From positions 1 through 48,329 of IMG/VR virus record IMGVR_UViG_3300030451_006500: DNA of 48,329 bases; one strand, given 5' to 3'. Of this stretch, positions 9,573-19,900 are shown in pieces. This DNA is from a virus. Each line of letters starts with the position of its first letter. Position 1 is the first letter of the stretch. The translations under genes and the position numbers were made by a program. The notes under the pieces were generated by a model. The model was given only the letters and a program-made list of their open reading frames with translations, was not told the origin of the DNA and did not search any database.

Positions 9573-9773
9573 TTAAGGTGTATAAGTCCAAGCGTTCCTA
9601 AAACTTCGATCAGTAGGAACTTCTGATTTGTCTACTATATATGATGTTTTTCCTGGTGGAACATCTTTTGCTTGAATTTGTTCAACGGTTAAATCGCAAT
9701 TATCTGCTGGTATTATAACCGCAACCACACCATTGTCTTGTGTGTAAATTATTCTTTTATCAGAGTTTGCCAT
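9573..9773 (-). CDS. Small conserved tail protein, N-terminal half partner (66 aa)
   Basis: A 66-residue protein with a beta-rich start (RIIYTQDNGVVAVIIPA), a middle segment VEQIQAKDVPPGKTSYIVD, and the end VPTDRSFRNAWTYTP. The DRSFRNAW ending is a motif I associate with the N-terminal part of the tail-associated protein whose remainder is the next gene. The two frames differ by -1 and are separated by 5 nt. The start is an ATG preceded by an A-rich stretch with no clear Shine-Dalgarno sequence; a late-promoter-like AATAAATA lies at 9793-9800. The function is unknown. Confidence 0.7.
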   Translation of the reverse strand: MANSDKRIIYTQDNGVVAVIIPADNCDLTVEQIQAKDVPPGKTSYIVDKSEVPTDRSFRNAWTYTP

Positions 9774-9792
9774 TTTTTTATTATATTTAAAT

Positions 9793-9800
9793 TATTTATT
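9793..9800 (-). promoter_or_regulatory. Late-promoter-like AATAAATA
   Basis: Within TAATAAATAA on the minus strand. It contains the stop codon of the 130-residue gene and lies about 20 nt upstream of the ATG at 9773. It has one mismatch to TATAAATA. Confidence 0.35.
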
Positions 9801-10191
9801 ATGCGAATATAACAACTGATACACGATCCACGTCATCTTCCGCACCATCATCTAAATCACCCATTCCAATGTAAACTTTGTCCACAAATTTATTTAAAAT
9901 TATTGGAACATTATCTTGATTTTGTAAACCATCATCATATGTGTCTATATTTGCTCCTGCAGATGCAAAAACAGCATAATTTGTGTTACTAAAATTAGAG
10001 GAAAAATTAACTGTGTAGTTTCCATTAGATCTTCTGTCCAGACTACTTACACCAAAACTAACAATTTCCGTGGCCTCATTCTGACCCGAAAATTCAACCC
10101 ATACCCTTGCCCTGCCTGATGCAACTTGTTCTGGAGTTGATGAATTATTTCCATCAATATCTTGAATTGTTGATACTTTAAGTATTGACAT
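9799..10191 (-). CDS. Small tail protein of the WVNF/YTVNF type (130 aa)
   Basis: It starts MSILKVSTIQDIDGNNSSTP and contains RARVWVEFSGQNEATEIVSF, SSLDRRSNGNYTVNFSSNFS and NYAVFASAG. This pattern of a (V/A)WV(N/E)F strand, a D-rich turn and a Y.VNF strand recurs in marine phage tail and fibre proteins. It is clearly a diverged copy of the next protein upstream (10194-10622), starting 3 nt after it. The C-terminus (DKVYIGMGDLDDGAEDDVDR) is acidic. It is probably a small beta-sandwich virion protein attached to a fibre; its partner is unknown. Confidence 0.75.
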   Translation of the reverse strand: MSILKVSTIQDIDGNNSSTPEQVASGRARVWVEFSGQNEATEIVSFGVSSLDRRSNGNYTVNFSSNFSNTNYAVFASAGANIDTYDDGLQNQDNVPIILNKFVDKVYIGMGDLDDGAEDDVDRVSVVIFA

Positions 10192-10193
10192 AA

Positions 10194-10622
10194 TTATTGA
10201 TCCCCATAAACTGCTAAATGGACATTTTTCTTATCCATAAACTGATTACTACTTGTTCCTCGATGAGTTTCAACTGTAACACTAGCTGCAAGTATAAAAT
10301 CTTCGTTTGCATTATGTCCATCCATTATCATGAGTACTCCATGATCACCGTTTGTTCCCGACTGTCCTAATCCACCAACAACAGCATATCCATCATTAGA
10401 TGCCATGTTGTTTGTAAAATTAACTCTATATCTTCCAGTTGCTAAATCTGTTACAGAATCAACATTAAAGCTAGCTCTTATCGTTTTATTTGTTCCTGAA
10501 GACTGTCCATCAAAATTTACCCAAGCTTTTGCAAGTTGTCCTCTTTCAGTACCTGAACTATTTCTGAATACTGGTGGTGCTGATGAAGCACTTTGAATGT
10601 TTGCTACGTTTAATGTACTCAT
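10194..10622 (-). CDS. Small tail protein of the KAWVNF type (142 aa)
   Basis: It starts MSTLNVANIQSASSAPPVFR and contains LAKAWVNFDGQ, IRASFNVDSVTDLATGRYRV, NFTNNMASNDGYAVVGG and KKNVHLAVYGDQ at the end. The AKAWVNFDG...ASFNV.S.TD...G.Y.VNFT pattern is widespread in small tail proteins of marine phages, and the NVANIQ N-terminus also occurs at fibre N-termini. It is paralogous to the 130-residue neighbour. A Shine-Dalgarno-like AGGAAA precedes the ATG. It is probably a virion tail-fibre accessory or adhesin; its exact role is unknown. Confidence 0.78.
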   Translation of the reverse strand: MSTLNVANIQSASSAPPVFRNSSGTERGQLAKAWVNFDGQSSGTNKTIRASFNVDSVTDLATGRYRVNFTNNMASNDGYAVVGGLGQSGTNGDHGVLMIMDGHNANEDFILAASVTVETHRGTSSNQFMDKKNVHLAVYGDQ

Positions 10623-10647
10623 AATTAGTTTTTTCCTATATTATATA

Positions 10648-10938
10648 TTAGATTATTGTAAATGTCGATCCAGAACTTATAGTCAACGTGACACCAGTTG
10701 CAATCGTATAAGGACCAAATACTCCACCATTTTTTGTACCAGTAGAAGGGAACGTGGTATTTACGTTTAAAGTTGTTGGGTTTTGGAAGAATTTATTTGC
10801 TTCAATTACATCACCCGTAGTCCCACCTGTTGGTCCTGGTGGTCCATTTGGTCCTGGTGGTCCATTTGGTCCTGGTGGACCTGCTATTCCATCAGCTACA
10901 GAGACCCATGACCCACCTGTTCTTACGTTTAAACCCAT
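10648..10938 (-). CDS. Collagen-like small tail protein (96 aa)
   Basis: After a short N-terminus (MGLNVRTGGSWVSVADGIAG), residues 17-37 form seven uninterrupted Gly-X-Y triplets: GIA, GPP, GPN, GPP, GPN, GPP, GPT. This is a short collagen-like triple-helix module. It is followed by a linker and a beta-rich C-terminus (about 50-96) ending GVTLTISSGSTFTII, a motif often seen at the end of phage tail proteins. Three prolines (22, 28, 34) sit in the Y position of GPP, the position that collagen prolyl 4-hydroxylases modify, and a prolyl 4-hydroxylase-like gene lies about 1.3 kb downstream. I infer a trimeric connector or tip protein. The collagen stretch is short, so stability without hydroxylation or flanking trimer domains is doubtful. 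Confidence 0.82.
   Translation of the reverse strand: MGLNVRTGGSWVSVADGIAGPPGPNGPPGPNGPPGPTGGTTGDVIEANKFFQNPTTLNVNTTFPSTGTKNGGVFGPYTIATGVTLTISSGSTFTII
10832..10882 (-). repeat. 18-bp tandem repeat encoding GPP-GPN triplets
   Basis: On the plus strand the unit GGTCCTGGTGGTCCATTT occurs at 10832-10849 and 10850-10867. A third, partial copy at 10868-10882 has one substitution. Each unit encodes two collagen triplets, so copy-number slippage would change the collagen length in steps of six residues and keep the frame. Confidence 0.9.
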
Positions 10939-10959
10939 AATCTTACATTCTTGTAAATT

Positions 10960-10967
10960 TATTTATT
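10960..10967 (-). promoter_or_regulatory. Late-promoter-like AATAAATA upstream of the collagen-like gene
   Basis: Within TAATAAATAA on the minus strand. It contains the stop codon of the 3803-residue fibre gene and lies about 22 nt upstream of the ATG at 10938. This is the same arrangement as at 9793-9800. Confidence 0.38.
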
Positions 10968-13900
10968 AAGATACTGATGCGTTAGCTTTCATTTCATTGA
11001 TTTCATCTTTAAGTTCTTTGATAGCTTCTATCAAAAGTGGAACTAACTTCTCATATCTTACCGCTTTTGTTCCATCTTGTCTAGTGGTTGTAACACCAGG
11101 TAAATCAAGTTTTTCAACTTCTTGTGCAATTACTCCAACATCTTTACCTTTATTACGTGATTTTTCATTCCACTCAAATGTATTACCACTAAGTGATTTA
11201 ACTTTTTTAAGAGCATTTTTAATTGGAGAAATATTTTTCTTTAAAGTTATATCAGAAGTAGAAAATGCAATTACGTCACCTTCGACTTTAAGATTACCGT
11301 CACTTGGTCTGACTTGAAGTTTACCAGCATCATTAATTTTTAATACAGTTGCTGATGAATTATCGGCAAAAGTGATATTACGATATGATGTATCTGTAGC
11401 ATTTGCTAATGTAACTCCTCCACCAGTTCCACTTGAGCTAGTATCATACCATACATCACCATCACATACTGAACTTCCAGTTGGTTCAGTAGTTTGAACA
11501 TACTTATGACCATCAGCATTACTTGTAGTTGGGATGTTAATTGTTTTTGTAGTTGTTCCAGTTACAGTGATTGGAGTAGAACAACTTCCACTTCTTCCTG
11601 TATATGATACTGCTATGTTAGCAACACCTGTATCACCTGTAATTGTACCATTTATGACAAGATTACCATCAACTTCTAAATTACCACCAATAAAATTGTC
11701 AGGTGCAGCTGAGGTGATGTATAACCCATAAGGATTGTTTAATCCATTTGTTCCTCCATCTCCACCATAGGTACCATAGAAAAGTGCTGTCGTGCCACTT
11801 GTTCCCATGTTGGTATTCGTATAATTATCATTCTCCATTCGAGCATAAACAGCATAGGCATTTGATACATTAACGTTTGTATTTGCATTCAAGTTAGGGG
11901 AAGTACCACCACTATTACCATCAGATATACGACACTCAGCCCTGATTCCATACATGGAGGTTACACTTCCAGTGGCACCATTAATATTTCTTGACACAAC
12001 AAATGCACCATACATGCCACTTGTACTTCCAGTACAATTAGCTCCATATCTGTATACATCATTATACATTCCATAGATATTACTGACTGTTGAAGCATTG
12101 GTGATTCTTGGTAAATTATATGTTCCAACTGCTTGAGATGTCTGTCCTGTTGAATAATTAATATTAACATCATTATAAATTCCTCTTACAATATCATTGT
12201 CAGCGTTTATGTCTACATCATTCCATATATTATAAACTCTTAATTCATTCGATGTATCACCACCATAATTAAGACCATCAAAATCTAAATATATACTTCC
12301 TCTTTCTCTATCAGAAGTTGCTGTTCCTGTATTATCATCATCAATGTCCAGTCTCATCCCATATACAGTATCTGCGTTTGCATCTCGAAGATCAGCTTTG
12401 AGGTATACTGCTTCTTCATTAGTGGCATCAACAACAATTGGAGAAGATTCTCCAATCCTTACCATACCCTCATTCGTAATTTCGAATTTTTTTGTAGTAT
12501 CATTATAAACTGTAAATTTACCAGCATTACCTGGTGACATTCTGATCTCATCAATTAATGCTGTACCAGATTGACCAATCTCTATTATTTCATTACTTGA
12601 TTTTCCAATTAATCTTCTCTTAGCTGACGTACCATCAAATGTATAAATGTAATCACCCTTCTCCATCATAAATGCAACATTAGTTGGATCAGATTCTGTT
12701 CCAGTTGAATTGATAAATGTTGCACCAGTAGCTCTAAATGCAGGTGCAGTGATGATACCAACTGATTCTATATTTGTTACGTCTTGATAAGTTAACTGTC
12801 CACCAACTGTGAGATTTCCAGTGAATTCTCCATCACCCGTGACTTTTAATCTCTTAGATGTTTGTGCGTAATCACCACCAATGTTTACTTGTCCAGTTGA
12901 TGTGATGCGAAGTTTTTCTGTTACAGTTCCATCATTACCATTATCACTGGTATGGAATTGTAATCCCAGATTTCCACCACCACCTCTCCAATTGATTCTC
13001 GCATTAACACCAGTACTGGATCCCCAAGCAAGAGTACCAACATCACCACCACCAGAGTTTCTATATATTTTGATACTTGGATTATCATCAGTTATTGCCC
13101 TTACAACAAGTTGAGAATCTGGACTTGGTTCATTTATACCAACTTTTCCGTCATTTGTGATGCGAAGTCTTTCATCTGGTGCAGCATCACTATTTGAATT
13201 TCTTGTATAGAATAATAAACTACCTCTTGAATCTGAAGCATCAAATTCTTTATATGTAATTTGAGCTGCTGGATGAGTATGAGTGGCATTAGCAGCAAAT
13301 CCAATTCCAAATTCTTGTTGAGTTGCTGCATCAACATCTTGAGAGAGTCGTAATACTTCAGTTACATCTCCTGTGAAAAGTGATCGTCCATTTTCATCAA
13401 TTTTCAAACGATCTGATGTTGCGATTGTGTTTGATCCTGTGCGAACTAAAAATTCATTACGAGCAATACGTACGTGTTGTGTAAAGGTTCCTCCTCTATT
13501 TTGTGAAGCATAGTCTCCAATTTCAATATATTCATTTGTACCAGCGCTATCAGAATCATCAGATGTAGATATTCTTAAATATCCAGCATTACTACCACCT
13601 TTCCACTCAATATGTGCATCATCATTTGCAGCAGTACCAGGTCCAAATTTTATTCCACCGTCTGTTTTTATTACTTCTAAAATTCCATCAGCTGCGTCAT
13701 ATCTTAAATTTGCATTTGTCTTGATGCTTTGATTACCTGTTGCTCCATTTGAAAATGTTATATATCCGTCAACATCAGAAGTATCATCTGCTAATGTTAC
13801 CTGTGATGCTGAACCTGATACAGTTCCAACAATTGAATCAGCATTTAATTGTCGAACATATATTTGTCTTAGATAATTACTTCCTCCACCGAGATCAACA

Positions 13901-16900
13901 CCATTCGTGTCAGTACCGTTTGAAGCAGATCCAGATGGTAGAAGATGAACTCCTGCTCTAATGTTTAGGGTTGATGCTGAATCAGTTGATGACTTAGCTT
14001 GTAAAACTGGTGTTTCGAAAGTTCCTGCAGGAGCTACAATCGCACTAACTGAGTACGCTCCCGTGATTGAAGCATTTTCACCGTCTCCTTGAACTGTTAT
14101 AAAAGTCGAAATAGTCGCACTAGGAGCATCTGCATCATTTGATTGTACTACTTCAATCGCATCACTAATCTCTGCATTTGTATCATCACTTGTTCCTCTA
14201 AATATCGCAGCATATGGTTGTCTTGTTTGAGTGCCAGCACCCATTCCTGCTAATTTAAACAATCCAACTTTTTGTGCTGCAGTACGAAGGGTATCATTAA
14301 GATCATCAGTAAATGCATCCCAACTAACTAGAACTCCAATTTTGGTTCTGTCCATATTACCTATGGCAGTTGCTAGATTATTAACAACGGTAGTACCACC
14401 AGAATGTGTATTATAGGTTGTTCCAGAGTCTAGTGTTAAAGAATCATCGGCATCAAAAATTAATAAGTGAAGTCCTATATTAGAACTATTTGCACCACTT
14501 ATTTGATCTACACCATTTATGGTGCATATCCTGTTGTTGCTATTATTAAGTCCAGTTCCACGAACATAGATATGTGAAGTGCGAAGAGCACTGTCAGAGG
14601 CACCATATCGAACATCTTTTTTAAGATTTAATGCAGTAGATTGAATTCTCATTACCTCTTGGTTACCAGCGGTAAAACCTAACTGATTACCTGCTGGATG
14701 ATTGAAATAAGTATCCGTATCATTCTCTAAAATAATTCGAGCATCACCGTTAGTCGTGTTTACATCAAAGGTAAACATCAAATTGTCATTATCACTTTCA
14801 AAGAATCTTATCAACCCATCAGCATGAAGATCAAGATTACCTCCGTCAATATCTATTTTTTCAACACCACCCGATGTATCATCAAAAATTAAAGTCCCAC
14901 CAAGTTTAATATCACCACCAACGGTTAATTTATCTGTTGTTTTATTAAATGTTAACCCTGCATCTGCACCCACATTGGTTCCACCATCATTGAATAAAAC
15001 TTGAGTATCACTACCTGGTGATGCTAGTGTACCAGTAATACTATCTGCAGTTACTGTAGTTGCAAATATTTCGTTAAATTTAAGGGATGATGTTCCTAAA
15101 TCTAAACCATTGTTACTTGCTGGTCTTAGACTATTTTCATCAAGAATTAAATATTCATTTCTTGGTTTACCACCATTTCCAAATTCTGCTGCTGTAAAGT
15201 CTCGGTTTGAATCGGTGTTTGTATTCGATCCACCACCCCATATAAATTCCCCAGATGGAGCAACTCCGTCAGTATCATTTGCATCTGCAACAAAGTAAAT
15301 AGATGAATCAGCACTGTAAGTTACACTTGCTCCACCATGTACAAAACTACTAGTGTTATTAGGACCTAGGTATATAAATCCATCAACTTGAAGAGCTTGT
15401 TGTGGACTGTTATTGTTAACACCTACTTTACCATTTGATGTAATTGTAATTCCATTAGATGTGCTATTATCTGTTTTTAATTTTATAGCACCCTCGTCAA
15501 TTGTTTTAATGAGTAAATCACCTGTTCCTCTATGAAATAAATTAGAGTCTGCGTTTTCACCAGTGTTACCTCTAAGTAATCTCAGTCCATAATCAGTGTA
15601 AGTCGAATCACCAACTAAATCAACATATGCATAATTATTTGCATTCTGTCCTGTACCTATTTCGATCCTATTTGCTGCACCTTGCTTCGAAAGATGTATA
15701 ATTCCTGATTGAACATCAAGTAGTGCACCCTTTATATCAGCACCAGCACGAGCAGTTATAATTCCTATTGAATCTACGTTTGTAACATCTTCGTATGTTA
15801 AGACACCACCAACAGTCATATCACCATCAATGGTCAAATTATTTGTACTTGGATTATATTTGATTCCAGCATCGGTATAGAGACTCTCTGCAGATGCACT
15901 ATTATTGTTTGAGTCAACAAATGTTACATAATGATCTGCATTGGTGCTTCTAGATTGAGTTTTAATTTCATCGGCAGCTCCTGTTATATTACCACTAATA
16001 TTCGCATATAAAGTTCCAGTGACCTCTGCATCACCAGTGATTTTAACCATTCTATTTGTCTGGGTATAATCACCACCAATATTAATGGTTCCACTATCTG
16101 TGAGTCTTAGTCTTTCTGTGAACGTTGAACCATCCCAATGTCCTGTTTGTAATTGTTCACCAGCCTCAACAGTTAAATCACCCTCACTATCACTTCCACC
16201 CCTTAAATGTAAAACAGGTCCAGTAGTATCTGTATCGTGAATATGTAATGTAGCTGTTGGATTTGTGGTTCCGATACCAACTAGTCCTGCTTGTGTGATG
16301 CGAACTTTTTCAGTATCAGTTCCACTGTTTCTTAGAGATATTCTTAATGGAACATTTCCTGCACCATAATCCTGTGTATCGATTACTGCTCCCCAATTAT
16401 TATTTCCAGAAGCAAGATATACATGAGGTGTTGTATCACCTTGTAAAGGTCCAATATGTAATTTTGCATTTGGTACTGCTTGAATAATACCAACATTACC
16501 ATCTGGATCAACTCTAAATTTTTCACTTATAGTACCAGCTCCAGCACTTCCAGATCCTTTAGAAGTATAAACAACAAATGATCCAGATCCCTCATTTGGA
16601 ATACCACCATCAGCACCACTAGTTTCTCCAACTTGAGCTCCAATTCTTACCTGTGGAATAAAGTTTACATTAGTATCTACAAATCTAAAATCAATGTAAC
16701 TTCTTTGTCCGTTAAGACCTAAGATATCTCCATTGTTAGCTGATGATCCAACATGATTGTTTAAACGTAATAATGTAGTGCCAGTATTACTATTATTTGT
16801 ATTTGTAAATTGAAAGACATCAAGTTGATGTTGTGGATCAACAGTTCCGATACCGACTTTACCATCCGATTCAATACGCATTTTTTCGGAATTATCAACT

Positions 16901-19900
16901 GCAAAAGCAACACGACTATCAGCAACATCATTACCTTTGTCTGCGTGAATAATCGCATTTGCAGCATTAGCATCAAAATATGCGAAAGCATATGGACTTG
17001 GATTTGGACTATTGTCTCCTAAATTACCACTATCTGATAAACGAATTCCTGGAGCTGAACTGTGAATATGTAAAATGTCAGATGCAGTATTAGTTCCGAT
17101 ACCAACCTTTTCATCTACAAGTACACGACCTTCAACTTTAACAATTGTAAGATTTTCAGTTCCTCCGATTATAAAACCATCATTTGATCCTGGTGCTACA
17201 CTATTATCAGGATGTTTATATCTAATATGACCTTGTTGAATGTAATTTTGACTTTGATTATCACTAAATTTAATTTGAGCACCATTGGTCGGAGCATTGG
17301 AATCTGTTACTATAACAAGTCCATCATCATTAATTATTGTGGGAGATGCATTGACAGTAAGAGTGTCTGAAGTTGCATTTCCTAATGTCGTATTTCCATC
17401 GACTTGTAGATTACCAGTTATGGTTACATTTCCAGTTGGTGTGATGGATCCACTAATGTTTGCATATAATGTTCCAGTGACCTCTGCATCACCAGTGACC
17501 TTTAATTCTCTTGTTGTCTGAGTATAATCACCACCGATGTTTACTGAACCTGAAGTGGTGATTCTTAAATATTCATTAGAAGAATCCACATCATAGTCTG
17601 TTCCATCATATCCTGATTTTCCAACTTTAAATCCATGACCATCAGAGATTACCAATGCCATCTGACTAGCAATTGCAGTATTACCACCAGATGCCATATA
17701 CATCATGTCCCCAGTTGGGTTTTTATAATCCCAAGCAAGTATTGGAGAAGAGTCATAATCTAAATTATTCCAATTAGAAACTGATTGAGATACTGTAAAT
17801 AAAGAATCAGATACGATGAAATTTTGATTGCCTGATGCGTCCCTTACCTGTGAAGTTCCATGTACGTCAAAGGTTACGCCAGGATTATCAGTGTTAATAC
17901 CAACGAAACCATCTTTTGTAATGTTAAATCTATGTTTATCATTCGTATCATCAAAGATAAAGAAATCTGGATCACTATTACTATCTTTGTTACTTCCTAT
18001 AATAAATTTGGTGGATCCTGCACTTTGGAAAGCAATAGATGTTTGACCATTTGTATTGGTGTTGTTTAAATATAATGCTTGATTATTTGTCGAGTTTATG
18101 GCAGCATCTCCACTGACATCAAGACGATAAGTTGCACCTGGTGTTGTTGTATCACTTTCACCGTAACCCAAACGAAGAGAATGAGCAAGTGCCATCTTAC
18201 CATTGGTGGTCAATGACATTGCACCTTGTGCATCACTATGTGCGTTATCTAAGAACACCCAACCACGATTATTTTGATTATTCATCTGGAAGGTTGTTGC
18301 GTAGTCATTTAACCCACCAAATGTCATACCATTATCAAAACCTATAGCATATGCATTATTATTCCAAAGTCGATATTTGTCTCTCGATGCTACGTTAGGA
18401 GAGTTACCATCACTTGCTTGGAAAATTTGTGATATTAAAACCTTAGATGAAGAGTTGTATTCAAAGGAAGTTGAAGTATGAGGTTCTTGATCTGCTGATG
18501 CTGCATTTTCAACAAATACTGGGAAACATGTGGTATCAGTTGTTTCGTCAGTTACCGTGATCTGAGATGCAGAACCAGTAACAGGTCCTACAAATGAACT
18601 TGCATTTATTGTTCCCGTTATGACTACATTACCAGCAACATCTAATGCTTCTGTAGGAATTGTGCTTCCGATACCAACATTACCTGTTCGTGCAATGCGG
18701 AATAATTCAGATTTTGTTGCTCTTACATTACCAGAGGTTCCTTTACCAGTTGCACTACCAGATACAATTTTACCAACAGTGAAATCTGAATTTCCAGAAT
18801 CTATGGCCTCACCAGCAATATACATACCTGCTTGCTGAGAAGTATTGTTAAAATTTGGTGCTAATGATATGTTTACAGAGGCACTAGAATTACCATATTT
18901 ACCAGTAAAACCTACCCAATGATCTTCACCGTCATCTAAATTAGCTTGACCCCAAGCACTCAACCATTTACCAACGGGTTGATAATATGTATTTCCATCA
19001 GAATGAGAATAATCACCACTCTTATTGATAGTTAATCCATTTACTACTAATTCTTCATTAATTCCAACAAAACCATCCGATGTGATGCGAAGTCTTTCTG
19101 CTAGAGTTGAATTATGTCTTGTCTGAATTACAAAATCAGCAGAAGCATTTGTTGAATTGTTTAATGCACTTAAGTTAACAACACCTCTTCCATTTCCATC
19201 TGTAAATAGATGAATTCCAGCAGCATTTGTAGCAGAAGAAGAGTTAACATTTCCGACTGCTAATTGAGCAATTGTTGCATTTGCTGCGTATGCAGTATTA
19301 ACAGATTCATGTATTTGTAATTGATAACTTGGACTTCCTGCGTTGACACCAATTCCAAGTTTACCACCTATATGAACATTACCATCAGATTTGGCACGAA
19401 GTACTTCTGCATTAGATGAACCAGTTTCAATTATAAAATTACTTCCACTATCACCATGTATTCTTGCTCTATTTGTTGTTCCATTTGCCCAAGTTAATTG
19501 ATATCCTTCATCTAAGATAATTCTTCCAGCAGCGACATCAAGTTTTTCCCTTGGAGAAGTGCTATTAATACCAACTTTACTTGAGACGAAGACATCTCCA
19601 ATTACATCTAACTTATTTGTTGGATTAGTAGTTCCAATACCGATTTTGTCACTTGCAAGAAATGGTGCTAATGATATCGTTCCATCTGCATCGACATTTA
19701 TGCTTGGAGTTCCACTGATATCATTTACAGCAAATATCGAACCTGATGATAAATTATTTGTAACCGAGAATAATTGACCTTCAGTACCTTCAATGTTGAA
19801 AGCAGTTACAGATGAACCAACATTTACACCTAACAGTGCGTTTGGATTTGTTGTTCCAATACCAACGTCACCATCTGGTGTGATACGAACTTTTTCTACT

